From contig NZ_OY762934.1 in assembly GCF_963667045.1 (NCBI RefSeq), forward strand, positions 3,426,501 through 3,490,500: DNA of 64,000 bases, written 5' to 3'. The notes below the pieces were generated by a model. It did not search any database, was not told where the DNA came from, and saw only the letters and a list, made by a program, of their open reading frames with translations. How positions within the stretch are numbered: position 1 is the stretch's first letter; each line of letters starts with the position of its first letter. Below, piece by piece: positions 28,671-38,501 of this stretch. This DNA is from an uncultured Cohaesibacter sp. (GTDB taxonomy: Bacteria; Pseudomonadota; Alphaproteobacteria; Rhizobiales; Cohaesibacteraceae). Both the position numbers and the translations under genes were made by a program.

Positions 28671-29960
28671 TCAGTTGCCCTTGCCGCCGCATTCCTTGGT
28701 TTCGGTGTTGAAGTTGCCGCAGGAAAGCGGCGCGCGCCAATCGGAGATCAGCTTGGCGGAATCCGGCAGATAGTCGGACCACGCGTCCCCCGGAACGAGG
28801 CCCGCGGTTTCATAGACCACGTCGAACTGGCCATTGTCCTGAATTTCGCCGATCAGAACCGGCTTGGTGATGTGATGGTTTGGCATCATGGCGGAGTAGC
28901 CGCCGGTGAGGTTCGGAACCGAGATGCCCGGCAGGGCGTCGATGACGGCATCGGAGTCGGTGGTACCGGCAGCCTCAACGGCTTTCACCCACATGTTGAA
29001 GCCGATGTAATGGGCTTCCATCGGATCGTTGGTGACACGCTTGTCGTCCTTGGTGAAGGCGTGCCATGCGTCGATGAACTCGGCGTTGGCGTCGGATTCG
29101 ACAGACTGGAAGTAGTTCCAGGCGGCCAGATGGCCAACGAGCGGCGCAGTGTCGAGACCGGCCAGTTCTTCTTCACCCACAGAGAAGGCGACAACCGGAA
29201 TGTCTTCAGCCTTGATGCCCTGGTTGGCCAGTTCCTTGTAGAAAGGCACGTTGGCGTCACCGTTGATGGTGGAGACCACGGCGGTCTTCTTGCCCGCTTC
29301 GCCAAAGGCCTTGATATCGGAAACGATGGTCTGCCAGTCGGAATGACCAAATGGGGTGTAGTTGATCATGATGTCTTCTTCGGCAACACCCTTGGCCTTC
29401 AGATAGGCTTCAAGAATCTTGTTGGTGGTGCGCGGGTAGACATAGTCGGTGCCAGCCAGAACCCAGCGTTCCACGCCTTCTTCTTCCATCAGGTAATCGA
29501 CGGCGGGAATGGCCTGCTGGTTCGGAGCGGCGCCGGTGTAGAAGACGTTGCGCTGGGATTCCTCGCCCTCATACTGGACTGGGTAGAAGAGGATCGAATT
29601 GAGTTCCTCGAACACCGGCAGCACAGACTTGCGCGAAACGGAGGTCCAGCAGCCGAACACGGCGGACACCTTGTTGACGTCGATCAGCTCGCGGGCCTTT
29701 TCGGCAAACAGCGGCCAGTCGGACGCCGGGTCGACAACAACCGGCTCCAGCTTCTTGCCCAGAAGCCCGCCCTTCTTGTTCTGCTCGTCGATGAGCATCA
29801 GCATGGCGTCCTTGAGGGTGGTTTCGGAAATGGCCATGGTGCCGGAGAGGGAATGAAGAATGCCAACCTTGATGGTGTCTTCCGCGAAGGCCGCGGAAGC
29901 AGAGATCAATGAGGTGGTCAGAGCAAGGGCAGCAGCAATTTTTGTGATTTTGGAAGACAC
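28671..29960 (-). CDS. urtA: Urea ABC transporter substrate-binding protein UrtA
   Basis: Periplasmic urea-binding protein of 429 residues. A Sec signal peptide (about residues 1-26, ending SAAFA) leads into the family start EDTIKVGILHSLSGTMAISE. Other UrtA blocks are VFGCWTSVSRKSVLPVFEE, FYPVQYEGEE and AMMPNHHITKPVLIGEI. The GTG at 29960 is preferred: GGAG lies upstream, the only nearby ATG is out of frame and stops at once, and the signal peptide begins correctly. It is the first gene of the urt-ure series and sits about 28 bases downstream of the predicted sigma-54 transcription start. Confidence 0.95.
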   Translation of the reverse strand: MSSKITKIAAALALTTSLISASAAFAEDTIKVGILHSLSGTMAISETTLKDAMLMLIDEQNKKGGLLGKKLEPVVVDPASDWPLFAEKARELIDVNKVSAVFGCWTSVSRKSVLPVFEELNSILFYPVQYEGEESQRNVFYTGAAPNQQAIPAVDYLMEEEGVERWVLAGTDYVYPRTTNKILEAYLKAKGVAEEDIMINYTPFGHSDWQTIVSDIKAFGEAGKKTAVVSTINGDANVPFYKELANQGIKAEDIPVVAFSVGEEELAGLDTAPLVGHLAAWNYFQSVESDANAEFIDAWHAFTKDDKRVTNDPMEAHYIGFNMWVKAVEAAGTTDSDAVIDALPGISVPNLTGGYSAMMPNHHITKPVLIGEIQDNGQFDVVYETAGLVPGDAWSDYLPDSAKLISDWRAPLSCGNFNTETKECGGKGN

Positions 29961-29998
29961 TTTTTTATAACTCCATCTGGTGGTGATGGGGTTGAATT

Positions 29999-30014
29999 TG
30001 CAATGCCTGTGCCA
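29999..30014 (-). promoter_or_regulatory. Sigma-54 (RpoN) promoter of the urt-ure operon
   Basis: Reading the minus strand from 30014, the sequence is TGGCAC, five bases, TTGCA, a perfect match to the -24/-12 consensus with correct spacing. It lies about 40 bases before the urtA GTG, so transcription should start near 29988. This implies nitrogen-limitation control through NtrC; I could not identify a convincing NtrC site upstream. Confidence 0.88.
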
Positions 30015-30483
30015 AGATGTTCGGAGCGGTTCAATTTGTCGGCAGTCTTTGTGAAGATACTGATTTCTATGGCCAAAAAGATGATCCTTGCGGCCGTGTC
30101 GCTTGCTGGTGAAGAGGGTGGGCGTATAAATACTTAATATTTGGTTTGGAAACTCTCTATTGGCTGCGTGGGGCATGGGCATGTGGCTAAATTTTGTGCG
30201 GCTTGTTGGTGATTTTGGTTGTTTTTTGGTGTCGGCGCAATCTTTGGGTGTCTGAAAAATGATCGTTGCACCCCGGGCGATCTGGGCTCAGAGGCATGTC
30301 GGGGTGGAAAAAACGCTTGCCGCTGCTGATGGAAGTGTGGCATTGCCTAAGAGTTGTGCTGCCAGAGCGAATATGAGCGACAAGAGGCCCGACCCTCTGG
30401 AGGTTCATGTTTGCCCCGGGGAGATCCTGAGTGATCCTGAATGATATTGTGCCATTTGACAGATAGGTAATTGATTGCTTCCC
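30015..30483. other. Divergent intergenic region upstream of urtA and the first capsule glycosyltransferase
   Basis: Apart from the sigma-54 promoter at its left end, no gene or clear repeat is seen. It should contain enhancer sites for the urt promoter and the promoter for the glycosyltransferase at 30484, but neither is recognisable by eye. Confidence 0.5.
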
Positions 30484-31953
30484 ATGCAGAAAATCAAACT
30501 CCTCGTCGACCTGAAGCCCGCGCTTGATGGCTTTGCCGGAATCCCGCAAGAAACCCGACTGCTTTTTTCCAATCTCAGGAAACTCGATGAGCCGTTTCTT
30601 AGCGATGGGTTGCTTCAGCATGGCAGCGGCTATCTGACGTCGCGCCCCGGTGTCGAGCGGTTGCCAGCCAACGAGCGTGTCATTCATGACTCGCGTACGG
30701 TTGTCTCCTTCTGTAGAAACGCCGTGAAGACATATGTTCCGGGCCTGCCGAAATACATGCAGCGCTACATTGCCCTGCAGATCCTGCGCTGGCAGACCAT
30801 GCGCGGTCAGGCGTGCGAGCTTGGGGTGTTTGAAACCAGTATGTTTGATGACTTCCTGTGGCGCCACCTGTTCAGCAAGAGCCTGCCGCTGGAAGATATG
30901 GAACGGGTTACGCGGGCGCGCTATCGCATCATCAATCACTCACGCAAGCACTTCCATAATGTCGGCTTGAAGAGCAAGAAGCAGCAGTACCCCAGTGTGG
31001 TGACGGATGAGTATGACTTCCTGATTGCCCAGACGCCATTCCCGGCCCATGTTTCGCCCAGAACCAAGCTGGTGGTGCGCTATCATGATGCCATTCCGGT
31101 GTTGATGCCGCACACGATCAGCGATGTCTCCTTTCATCAGGCCTCGCACTATCGGGCGCTTGAGACCAACGTCAGAGACGGGGCGCTGTTTGCCTGCGTT
31201 TCGGAACAGTCGCGGCAGGATCTGCTCAAGATGTTCCCCGAGGTCGAACACCGGTCTGTCACCATTCACAACATGATCAGCGGCGATTTCTGGCCGAGTG
31301 AAGACCCTGCCGATCGGGTCCGTGATATTCTGGCCAGTCGTCAGGCGGATCCGGAGCTTGGGCCTTCCAACCCGGCGCACGGGGAGCGTGGTGACGGTGA
31401 GCGCGGGGAGGGCGATGACTATCTCCTGATGATCTCGACGCTTGAGCCGCGCAAGAACCACGCGCTGCTTGTCTCGGCATGGGAGCGCCTCAGACACACG
31501 ACGAACAGAAACCTGAAGTTGGTCATCGTTGGTGGCAAGGGCTGGAATTACGAGCCGATCCTGAACCACATGCGACCATGGATCGCGCGGGGAGAGCTGT
31601 TCCATCTGCAGGGTGTTTCAAATGCCGAACTGCGCTTGCTCTACAGCCATGCCGCGGCCACGATTTGCCCCAGTTTTGCCGAGGGCTTTGACTATTCCGG
31701 CATCGAGGCGATGCGGTGTGGCGGCCTTGTCGCTGCGTCCGATATTCCTGTTCACCGCGAGGTTTTTGAAGGGGGTGCAGTCTATTTCAGCGCCTATAGC
31801 GTTGACGAAGCGACCCGTGTGATCGGTGATCTTTTGGCGGATGAGGCAAAAGCACAGCGACAATCCATGCGCGAGGCGGCTCGCCATACCCTCAAGGCCT
31901 ATGAAACGGAAACGCTGCTTTCTCAGTGGCAGGATTTCCTGCTGAGCCGGTGA
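30484..31953 (+). CDS. Glycosyltransferase family 4 (GT-B fold), capsule locus
   Basis: A predicted retaining glycosyltransferase of 489 residues. The C-terminal nucleotide-sugar domain shows ISTLEPRKNHALLVSAWERL and KLVIVGGKGWNYEPI, and the EX7E-type segment FAEGFDYSGIEAMRCGG. The N-terminal half is divergent, with HDAIPVLMPHTISD near residue 203. It is the first plus-strand gene of the polysaccharide locus. The ATG at 30484 gives MQKIKLLVDLKP; a TTG at 30475 lies at better spacing from AGGTAA and may be the real start. Donor and acceptor are not predictable. Confidence 0.88.
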   Translation: MQKIKLLVDLKPALDGFAGIPQETRLLFSNLRKLDEPFLSDGLLQHGSGYLTSRPGVERLPANERVIHDSRTVVSFCRNAVKTYVPGLPKYMQRYIALQILRWQTMRGQACELGVFETSMFDDFLWRHLFSKSLPLEDMERVTRARYRIINHSRKHFHNVGLKSKKQQYPSVVTDEYDFLIAQTPFPAHVSPRTKLVVRYHDAIPVLMPHTISDVSFHQASHYRALETNVRDGALFACVSEQSRQDLLKMFPEVEHRSVTIHNMISGDFWPSEDPADRVRDILASRQADPELGPSNPAHGERGDGERGEGDDYLLMISTLEPRKNHALLVSAWERLRHTTNRNLKLVIVGGKGWNYEPILNHMRPWIARGELFHLQGVSNAELRLLYSHAAATICPSFAEGFDYSGIEAMRCGGLVAASDIPVHREVFEGGAVYFSAYSVDEATRVIGDLLADEAKAQRQSMREAARHTLKAYETETLLSQWQDFLLSR

Positions 31954-32258
31954 GTTCGAACGGTCATGCAATCGGAGCGGGCAAAAGCGGGTGGAATTGC
32001 AAGGCTTTCGGGTTCGCCTGATCATGAAATGGCCAGAATTTTTATATTGCTTTTACTGTATCTGCACGATAAATGTTTGCCTTTATCGGGGTATTGAAAG
32101 TTTTCGGGTGAGGAAGTGATGAATGTATCATGTCCCCTGAATATATTCCCTGAAAGAATTGGCGCCTAAGTTTTGTGATGTCTTACTGTGCGGCTGTTCA
32201 TCACAAAAACTGATCTCCGGATCACATTGATATTGGTACAAACACCCGGACATATTTT
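31954..32258 (+). other. Intergenic region upstream of cysD
   Basis: AT-rich 305-base region without a gene. It carries a perfect 10-bp inverted repeat at 32171-32208 and probably the promoter of cysD-cysNC-cysQ. Confidence 0.55.
32171..32208. promoter_or_regulatory. Perfect inverted repeat upstream of cysD
   Basis: TTTTGTGATG (32171-32180) and CATCACAAAA (32199-32208) are perfect 10-bp inverted arms around an 18-base spacer, ending 50 bases before the cysD start. It could be an operator for a dimeric regulator or a leader hairpin. The TGTGA/TCACA halves recall CRP half-sites, but the spacing is wrong for CRP. Confidence 0.55.
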
Positions 32259-33170
32259 ATGAAAGAAAAATCGCTCAGAACGCATCTCAAAGCACTTGAG
32301 CATGAGAGTATTCATATTATTCGCGAAGTTGCTTCAGAGTTTAAAAACCCCGTCATGCTCTATTCCATCGGCAAGGATAGTGCTGTGATGCTGCATCTGG
32401 CTCGCAAGGCCTTTTATCCGTCCCGCCTGCCGTTCCCGCTGATGCATGTCGATACCACGTGGAAATTCCGCGAGATGATCACGTTTCGTGATCGCATGGT
32501 CAAGGAATATGATCTGGATCTCATCGTGCACACGAATGAGGAGGGCCGGACCAACAATGTGAACCCGTTCACTCATGGCTCGTCGCTCTATACCCAGATC
32601 ATGAAGACCGATGCGCTGAAACAGGCGCTGACTGCGCACAAGTTCGACGCAGCCTTCGGTGGCGCGCGGCGCGACGAGGAAAAGTCCCGCGCCAAGGAAC
32701 GCATTTTCTCCTTCCGGACGGAAAACCACAGCTGGGACCCCAAGAACCAGCGTCCGGAACTGTGGAACATCTTCAATACGCGCATCAAGCCCGGTGAGAG
32801 CATTCGTGTCTTCCCGCTCAGCAACTGGACCGAACAGGATATCTGGCAGTATATCATGCTGGAGAACATTCCCATCGTGCCACTGTATTTTGCCAAGGAA
32901 CGCCCTGTGGTGAAGCGCGACGGCACCTGGATCATGGTTGATGATGATCGGTTGCCGCTCAACGAGGGTGAAGTGCCGGAAATGAAGATGGTGCGCTTCC
33001 GTACCCTTGGGTGCTACCCTCTGACCGGCGCGGTCGAGAGCCGTGCGTCGACTCTGGAAGAGATTTTCGAAGAAATGCTGATCGCCCGAACCTCCGAGCG
33101 CGAAGGGCGCATGATCGATCATGACGACACCGCCTCGATGGAGAAGAAGAAACGGGAGGGTTATTTCTGA
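32259..33170 (+). CDS. cysD: Sulfate adenylyltransferase subunit 2 (CysD/NodP)
   Basis: Catalytic subunit of ATP sulfurylase: ATP plus sulfate gives APS, driven by GTP hydrolysis in CysN. The 303 residues include the PP-loop [18 protein letters not shown], the family stretch [31 protein letters not shown] and the C-terminal [14 protein letters not shown]. It overlaps cysNC by one base. Homologous NodP acts in Nod-factor sulfation in rhizobia. No assimilatory cysH or cysI gene is beside it here, and capsule genes surround it. Confidence 0.97.
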   Translation: MKEKSLRTHLKALEHESIHIIREVASEFKNPVMLYSIGKDSAVMLHLARKAFYPSRLPFPLMHVDTTWKFREMITFRDRMVKEYDLDLIVHTNEEGRTNNVNPFTHGSSLYTQIMKTDALKQALTAHKFDAAFGGARRDEEKSRAKERIFSFRTENHSWDPKNQRPELWNIFNTRIKPGESIRVFPLSNWTEQDIWQYIMLENIPIVPLYFAKERPVVKRDGTWIMVDDDRLPLNEGEVPEMKMVRFRTLGCYPLTGAVESRASTLEEIFEEMLIARTSEREGRMIDHDDTASMEKKKREGYF

Positions 33171-35065
33171 TGAGCGAACAGATGATGACATCAAGCCGGG
33201 CTTTGGACGGAGGCAAATTTGCCCGTCAGGAAAGCCGCGATATCCTGCGCTTCCTAACCTGCGGCAGCGTGGATGACGGCAAGTCGACCCTGATCGGTCG
33301 TCTGCTCTACGACAGCAAGACGATTTTCGAAGACCAGATGCGATCACTGGAAGCCGTCAGCAAGAAGCACGGCACTACGGGTGACGACATCGATCTGGCC
33401 TTGCTGCTCGACGGTCTGCAAGCAGAACAGGAGCAGGGGATCACCATCGACGTGGCCTATCGCTTCTTTGCTTCCGACAAGCGCAAGTTCGTCGTTGCCG
33501 ACACGCCGGGTCATGAGCAGTATACCCGCAACATGGCAACCGGTGCCTCCAACTGTGAACTTGCGGTCATTCTGATCGATGCGCGCAAGGGCGTGCTCAC
33601 CCAGACCCGCCGCCACAGCTTCATCAACTCGCTGATCGGCGTGCGCCATGTGGTGCTGGCAGTCAACAAGATGGATCTGATGGATTTCAGCCAGGAGGTC
33701 TTTGACAAGATCGTTGATGACTACAAGGCCTTTGCGCAAGGCTTCGAGTTTGAAACCATCATGGCGGTGCCGCTGTCTGCCCGCTATGGCGACAACGTAG
33801 TGACCAAAAGCGAAAACACGCCGTGGTATGACGGGCCGAGCCTTCTCACCTACCTTGAAGACATCGACGTGGAGAGCGCCGACCGCTCGTTGCCGTTCCG
33901 TTTCCCTGTCCAGTGGGTGAACCGTCCGAACCTCAATTTCCGTGGTTTCTCTGGCACGGTAGCATCTGGCATCGCCCATGTCGGTGACGAAGTCGTTGTG
34001 GCCAAGTCCGGCAAGACCTCGCGCATCAAGTCCATCGTGACGATGGATGGTGATCTGCCGGAAGCCGAAGCTGGCGAAGCGGTGACCATTACGCTCGAGG
34101 ACGAAATCGACATCTCCCGTGGTGATCTGCTGGCATTGACCCAGCATCGTCCGCAGGTGACCGACCAGATTTCGGCGCACATCATCTGGATGGACAACAG
34201 CCGCATGATGGTGGGGCGTCCCTATATCATCAAGATGGGTACTCAGCAGACCCAAGTTACGGTTACCGACCTCAAGCACAAGATCGACGTCAACGACGCC
34301 ACCCACAAGGATGCGGGCAAGACGCTCGAACTCAACGAGATCGGCTTCTGCAACCTGTCTTTTGCCCAGCCTTTGGCGATGGATACCTATGAAGAGAACC
34401 GCAAGACCGGCTCCTTCATCCTGATCGATCGTTTCTCCAATCAGACCGTTGCCGCAGGGCTCGTCTGGTTCGGGCTGCGTCGCGCCGAGAATATCCATTG
34501 GCAGGCGGTTGATATCGACAAGAAGGCGCGGGCCGCACAGAAGGGCCAGACGCCGAAGGTGCTGTGGTTCACGGGGCTTTCCGGCTCCGGCAAATCGACC
34601 ATTGCCAACCTTGTCGAGAAGAAACTGCATGGCGAGGGCCATCACACCTATCTGCTTGATGGCGACAATGTTCGTCACGGCCTCAACCGGGATCTCGGGT
34701 TCACCGATGTCGACCGCGTCGAGAATATTCGCCGTATCGGCGAGGTTGCCAAGCTGATGGTGGATGCAGGCCTCATCGTGCTCACTGCCTTCATCTCTCC
34801 TTATGTCTCAGAACGCCGGATGGTGCGCGAGATGCTTGAGGAAGGCGAATTCTTCGAGGTCTATGTGGATACGCCACTGGAAGTCTGTGAAGCCCGCGAC
34901 GTCAAGGGGCTCTATGCCAAGGCTCGCGAAGGCAAGATCAAGAATTTCACCGGCATCGACGCCCCGTATGAAGCGCCTGTTCAGCCTGAGATCTACGTCA
35001 ACACTGCGGAAATGTCTGCAGAGGCGGCGGCTGATCTGATCATCGCGGCCCTTGAGAAGGAATAG
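33170..35065 (+). CDS. cysNC: CysN-CysC fusion: sulfate adenylyltransferase GTPase and APS kinase (NodQ type)
   Basis: Makes PAPS, the universal sulfate donor, in two steps within 631 residues. The CysN part (about 1-440) has the GTPase P-loop [35 protein letters not shown], and NKMDLMDFS, then EF-Tu-like beta domains. The CysC part (about 455-631) has the kinase P-loop [14 protein letters not shown] (near 470), [17 protein letters not shown] and [14 protein letters not shown]. This is the NodQ architecture of rhizobia. It is coupled to cysD by TGATG and followed three bases later by cysQ, giving a PAPS supply unit inside the capsule locus. Confidence 0.97.
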   Translation: MSEQMMTSSRALDGGKFARQESRDILRFLTCGSVDDGKSTLIGRLLYDSKTIFEDQMRSLEAVSKKHGTTGDDIDLALLLDGLQAEQEQGITIDVAYRFFASDKRKFVVADTPGHEQYTRNMATGASNCELAVILIDARKGVLTQTRRHSFINSLIGVRHVVLAVNKMDLMDFSQEVFDKIVDDYKAFAQGFEFETIMAVPLSARYGDNVVTKSENTPWYDGPSLLTYLEDIDVESADRSLPFRFPVQWVNRPNLNFRGFSGTVASGIAHVGDEVVVAKSGKTSRIKSIVTMDGDLPEAEAGEAVTITLEDEIDISRGDLLALTQHRPQVTDQISAHIIWMDNSRMMVGRPYIIKMGTQQTQVTVTDLKHKIDVNDATHKDAGKTLELNEIGFCNLSFAQPLAMDTYEENRKTGSFILIDRFSNQTVAAGLVWFGLRRAENIHWQAVDIDKKARAAQKGQTPKVLWFTGLSGSGKSTIANLVEKKLHGEGHHTYLLDGDNVRHGLNRDLGFTDVDRVENIRRIGEVAKLMVDAGLIVLTAFISPYVSERRMVREMLEEGEFFEVYVDTPLEVCEARDVKGLYAKAREGKIKNFTGIDAPYEAPVQPEIYVNTAEMSAEAAADLIIAALEKE

Positions 35066-35068
35066 AGC

Positions 35069-35866
35069 GTGACAGATCTTCTGAAAGGCATGATCGAGGC
35101 TGCGCTTTGCGCAGCCGAGACCATTCTCGATATTTATGAGACCGACTTCGATGTCGAGATCAAGGGCGATGCGTCTCCTGTGACGCAAGCGGACAAGGCT
35201 GCCGAAGCCGTGATCCTCAAGCATCTGGCGCAAATTGCGCCAGATGTTCCGGTTGTTGCTGAAGAGTCTGCAGCTGAAGGCAACATTCCTGCTGTCGATG
35301 GCGACTTCTTCCTTGTCGACCCGCTGGATGGCACCAAGGAATTCATCAAGAAAAATGGTGAATTCACGGTCAATATTGCCCTCGTGCGCAACAATGTGCC
35401 TGCTGTCGGCGTGATCTATACGCCTGCCAAAGGGTGGCTTTATGCCGGTGACGTTGATGCCGGTTGCTGGCAGGGCGAGGTTGCCGACCCCCGCGTTAGC
35501 CACGAGATCGCCAACTGGCGTGCGATTGCGGTGCGCAAACCTGCTGATGGGTCTGTCGATGTGGTCGGATCCCGCTCACACCACACGCCTGAAGCGGAAG
35601 ACTATCTCAAGGCCTTCACTGTCGGGGATCACAAGTCGATCGGCTCGTCGCTCAAATTCTGTCTGCTTGCTGCTGGCGAGGCTGATATCTATCCGCGTTT
35701 TGGCCGGACGATGGAATGGGACACGGCGGCAGGCGATGCCATCCTGTCGGCTGCGGGCGGGACGGTTGAAACCACCGACGGCAAGCGTCTGCAATATGGC
35801 AAGGTCGTTCAGGATGATGCGCCTTTTGCCAATCCGTTCTTCATTGCCAAGGCCCATCTGGGCTGA
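35069..35866 (+). CDS. cysQ: 3'(2'),5'-bisphosphate nucleotidase CysQ
   Basis: Magnesium-dependent phosphatase that hydrolyses PAP, the inhibitory by-product of PAPS-using sulfotransferases, to AMP. The 265 residues have the inositol-monophosphatase-fold motifs: SPVTQADKAAEAVI, VAEESAAEG, the metal-site DPLDGTKEFIKKNGEF (from about residue 84) and the second motif EWDTAAGDAIL. The GTG at 35069 three bases after cysNC is used as the start. Its presence with cysD and cysNC supports a sulfation role rather than sulfate assimilation alone. Confidence 0.96.
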   Translation: MTDLLKGMIEAALCAAETILDIYETDFDVEIKGDASPVTQADKAAEAVILKHLAQIAPDVPVVAEESAAEGNIPAVDGDFFLVDPLDGTKEFIKKNGEFTVNIALVRNNVPAVGVIYTPAKGWLYAGDVDAGCWQGEVADPRVSHEIANWRAIAVRKPADGSVDVVGSRSHHTPEAEDYLKAFTVGDHKSIGSSLKFCLLAAGEADIYPRFGRTMEWDTAAGDAILSAAGGTVETTDGKRLQYGKVVQDDAPFANPFFIAKAHLG

Positions 35867-35979
35867 GGCTGGGGAGCCGGCTGCATGATGGGGCTTGGTT
35901 CCTTTCTTCATGCGGGCGAGCGTCTGCAGCTTTGAGGCCAAAGAGTGAAGGGGCCTGTGTCGATAGGGTCGAGTGCGCA

Positions 35980-37095
35980 ATGGGTCATCAAATGTCACGC
36001 CTGCTGCAAGACATGACGAGCATGCTGTCGCGCCTTTTGCCCTGCGTCTTGCTGAACGCTGTCCGTCTCCGGGCGCAAGGGCGGCCATTGGTCGTTGCGC
36101 TCGGCTTCAGTGCCTGGAAAGAGGGGTTTGTCCGCCGGTTCTTTGCGGATCGTGCCGTGTTGTTTGTTGACAGCCCTCTGGCTTTGAAACTGGTGGCCCG
36201 GCTCTTCAAGCGCTGCGATGTCGACTATGCGATCTGGTCCTTCCGGGATGAAGCGCTTGGCCTCGATCTGGCCGTCTGTTCAGGACATGCGGTCTGGCAT
36301 GTGGAAGACGGCTTCATCCGTTCGGTGGGCCGCGGGCTTGATCATGTGCCGCCCTGGTCGCTGTGTCTTGATCGCGGCGCCTATTTTGATGCCAGCCGCC
36401 CGTCGGATCTCGAACAGATGCTCAATCGCTTCAAGCCGGGCGATCTTTCCGATGCCGAGCGCGCAACGGCACGGCAACTGATGGAAACTCTCAAGGCCCT
36501 GCGGATCGACAAGTATAATCTGGTTTCGACCAATCCGGCCTCAACTTCAGCGCCCGATGACCTCCTGTCCATTCCTGCCGATGCCATACTGGTCCTTGGT
36601 CAGGTGGAAGACGACTTTTCCATCCTGCGCAACAGCAATGCCATTTCCACCAACGCCGGGCTTTTGCAGCGTGCCATGGACGAAAATCCCGGACGGCCGA
36701 TCTTCTTCAAGCAGCATCCCGATTGTGTCGGAATTCGCAAGCGGCCCGGTTACGTGGCGCTGGACGCGTTTGGTGGTGTGAGGGAGATCCCGCCGTCCAT
36801 GCCGGTGGCTGAGGCGATCAACTCGGTGGAGACGGTCTATACCATTTCGTCGCTGGGAGGTTTTGAAGCGCTCATGCGGGGCAAGAAGGTGATAACATTT
36901 GGGGCTCCCTTCTATGCTGGCTGGGGACTGACCACTGATCATGTCAGCTTTCCGAGGCGGCAGAACCGGCTGGCGCTGGATGATCTCTTCTACGTCGCTT
37001 ACGTCGTCTATCCACACTATTTCGACCCGCATGATGGAACGCGGCTGGAGGCGGGCGACGTCGTCAGGAAAATGGTGGATCTTCGCGCGTCATGA
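35980..37095 (+). CDS. KpsC-like capsule polysaccharide protein (single domain), copy 1
   Basis: Member of the Capsule_synth family (KpsC/KpsS), whose characterised members are Kdo transferases that build the poly-Kdo linker of capsule glycolipids. Visible motifs are WHVEDGFIRSVGRGLDH, IDKYNLVS, LGQVEDDFSIL, FFKQHPD, TISSLGGFEALMRGKKV and PFYAGWGL. E. coli KpsC has two such domains; this 371-residue protein has one. The ATG at 35980 is one of several possible starts (TTG 35932, ATG 35992). It overlaps the next glycosyltransferase by 4 bases. The exact sugar transferred is inferred only. Confidence 0.85.
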   Translation: MGHQMSRLLQDMTSMLSRLLPCVLLNAVRLRAQGRPLVVALGFSAWKEGFVRRFFADRAVLFVDSPLALKLVARLFKRCDVDYAIWSFRDEALGLDLAVCSGHAVWHVEDGFIRSVGRGLDHVPPWSLCLDRGAYFDASRPSDLEQMLNRFKPGDLSDAERATARQLMETLKALRIDKYNLVSTNPASTSAPDDLLSIPADAILVLGQVEDDFSILRNSNAISTNAGLLQRAMDENPGRPIFFKQHPDCVGIRKRPGYVALDAFGGVREIPPSMPVAEAINSVETVYTISSLGGFEALMRGKKVITFGAPFYAGWGLTTDHVSFPRRQNRLALDDLFYVAYVVYPHYFDPHDGTRLEAGDVVRKMVDLRAS

Positions 37096-38501
37096 GCAGA
37101 GAAATGCAGCCAACCACCAGAGTGCTTTATGATGTCACGCGTCTCATTCAGCGGCGCCGGGCCCGTATTCCGACAGGAATTGACCGCATCGATGCCCAAT
37201 GGGCTCTTGCCACCTTCGAAGCGTTCGGCGAGCGCTGCCTGCCGGTCATGATGCATGGCAAGGGCGCTCGTATCCTGCATGGGGAGCAGGCCCTTGTCCG
37301 CTCCATGCTGGTGGCGCAGATCAACAGCTGGTTCGGGGACGGTACGCCTGATGAAGAGGTGGCCAGAGCTCTGGACCGGGCGGGTTTGTCCGCCAATGCC
37401 GGCTATGGCTCAAGGACGGTGGAACGGGCGCTGTTTGCCAGACGCTCGTGGCGGGATCGTTTCGTTACGGCCTATCTGCCAGCCCTTCGCTATGGGGTGC
37501 AATCGTTCCTGTCGAACTGGCGGCAGGGCAATGAGCGGGCGCTTGAGGGCTGTGAGCGGCTGTTGTATGTCAACGCGTCTCATCAGGGGCTGATCGGTCA
37601 TGCCGGTGCCCTCGATGGGCTTGCGGGCGCTCGAGCCATGCGCGTGGCTGGCTATATCCATGATCTCATTCCCATCGAGTTTCCCGAATATGCAACCGAT
37701 CGGTCTCTTGTCTACCTTGAAGCCATGTTGGCCGAGCTGATGGCCAAAGACACCGACTTCAGCGCCAATTCGCAGGCAACGGCGCGGCAGTTGAGCCTCT
37801 ATCTTGCGCATAAACGGGCGGAGGCGGGTGTCGAGGGGGGCAATGCCGAGCCGGTTGTCGTCTATCCCGGCCTTACGGGTGCTGCGCCGCTGAAGGATGT
37901 AAGCCTGCAGGGTGCGGCTGGCGGTGAGGTGGTCGACGGGGAATGGCCCGGTGGCGATTTCGTAATCCTTGGCACCCTTGAGCCACGCAAGAATCATCAA
38001 CTTCTGCTGCATCTGTGGCGGCAATTGGCCGAAGAAGGCTTTTCGCCGATGCCCCGTCTGACCATCGTCGGGCGCAGAGGATGGGGAAATGGATCTGTCA
38101 CGGCGCTGCTGGATCACAGCCCGATGCTCAAGCCCTTTGTGCGGGAATTGGGCAATCTTGATGATCAGGATATGTTCGCTCTGATCGGCAAGGCACGCGC
38201 CCTGTTGTTTCCCTCCTTCACTGAAGGCTTTGGACTTCCCTTGATGGAGGCAGCCGAGCTGGGCGTGCCGGTGATTGCGTCCGATCTCGATGTCTTTCAC
38301 GAGATTGTTGACGATGGCGCCCTGTTTCTCGACCCGCTTGATGGTCCGGCATGGAAGGCGGCCATCAAGAACGCCGTGCGTATGCCTGGGCGCTTGGCTG
38401 TTCCGGTGCTCAATGGTCGGATCGGCGACTGGTCTGTGCAGAGAGAGGCCTTTGCCGCCTGTCTCAAGGGGTCGATTGCGCGGTTGGAGGGGGGCCAATG
38501 A
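37092..38501 (+). CDS. Glycosyltransferase family 4, tandem copy A
   Basis: GT-B fold glycosyltransferase of 469 residues. An unusual N-terminal signature YDVTRLIQRR...TGIDRID begins at about residue 11 and is shared with the next gene. IHDLIPIEFPEYAT lies near 190, and the C-terminal domain has LGTLEPRKNHQLLLHLWRQL, VGRRGWGNGS and the FTEGFGLPLMEAAELGVPV donor-site segment. It overlaps its upstream and downstream genes by 4 bases each, so a kpsC-like/GT/GT operon is clear. Substrate unknown. Confidence 0.9.
   Translation: MSREMQPTTRVLYDVTRLIQRRRARIPTGIDRIDAQWALATFEAFGERCLPVMMHGKGARILHGEQALVRSMLVAQINSWFGDGTPDEEVARALDRAGLSANAGYGSRTVERALFARRSWRDRFVTAYLPALRYGVQSFLSNWRQGNERALEGCERLLYVNASHQGLIGHAGALDGLAGARAMRVAGYIHDLIPIEFPEYATDRSLVYLEAMLAELMAKDTDFSANSQATARQLSLYLAHKRAEAGVEGGNAEPVVVYPGLTGAAPLKDVSLQGAAGGEVVDGEWPGGDFVILGTLEPRKNHQLLLHLWRQLAEEGFSPMPRLTIVGRRGWGNGSVTALLDHSPMLKPFVRELGNLDDQDMFALIGKARALLFPSFTEGFGLPLMEAAELGVPVIASDLDVFHEIVDDGALFLDPLDGPAWKAAIKNAVRMPGRLAVPVLNGRIGDWSVQREAFAACLKGSIARLEGGQ

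Noticed and set aside
33344-34678. 444-codon minus-strand open frame
   Set aside because: Antisense shadow of cysNC with no recognisable family.
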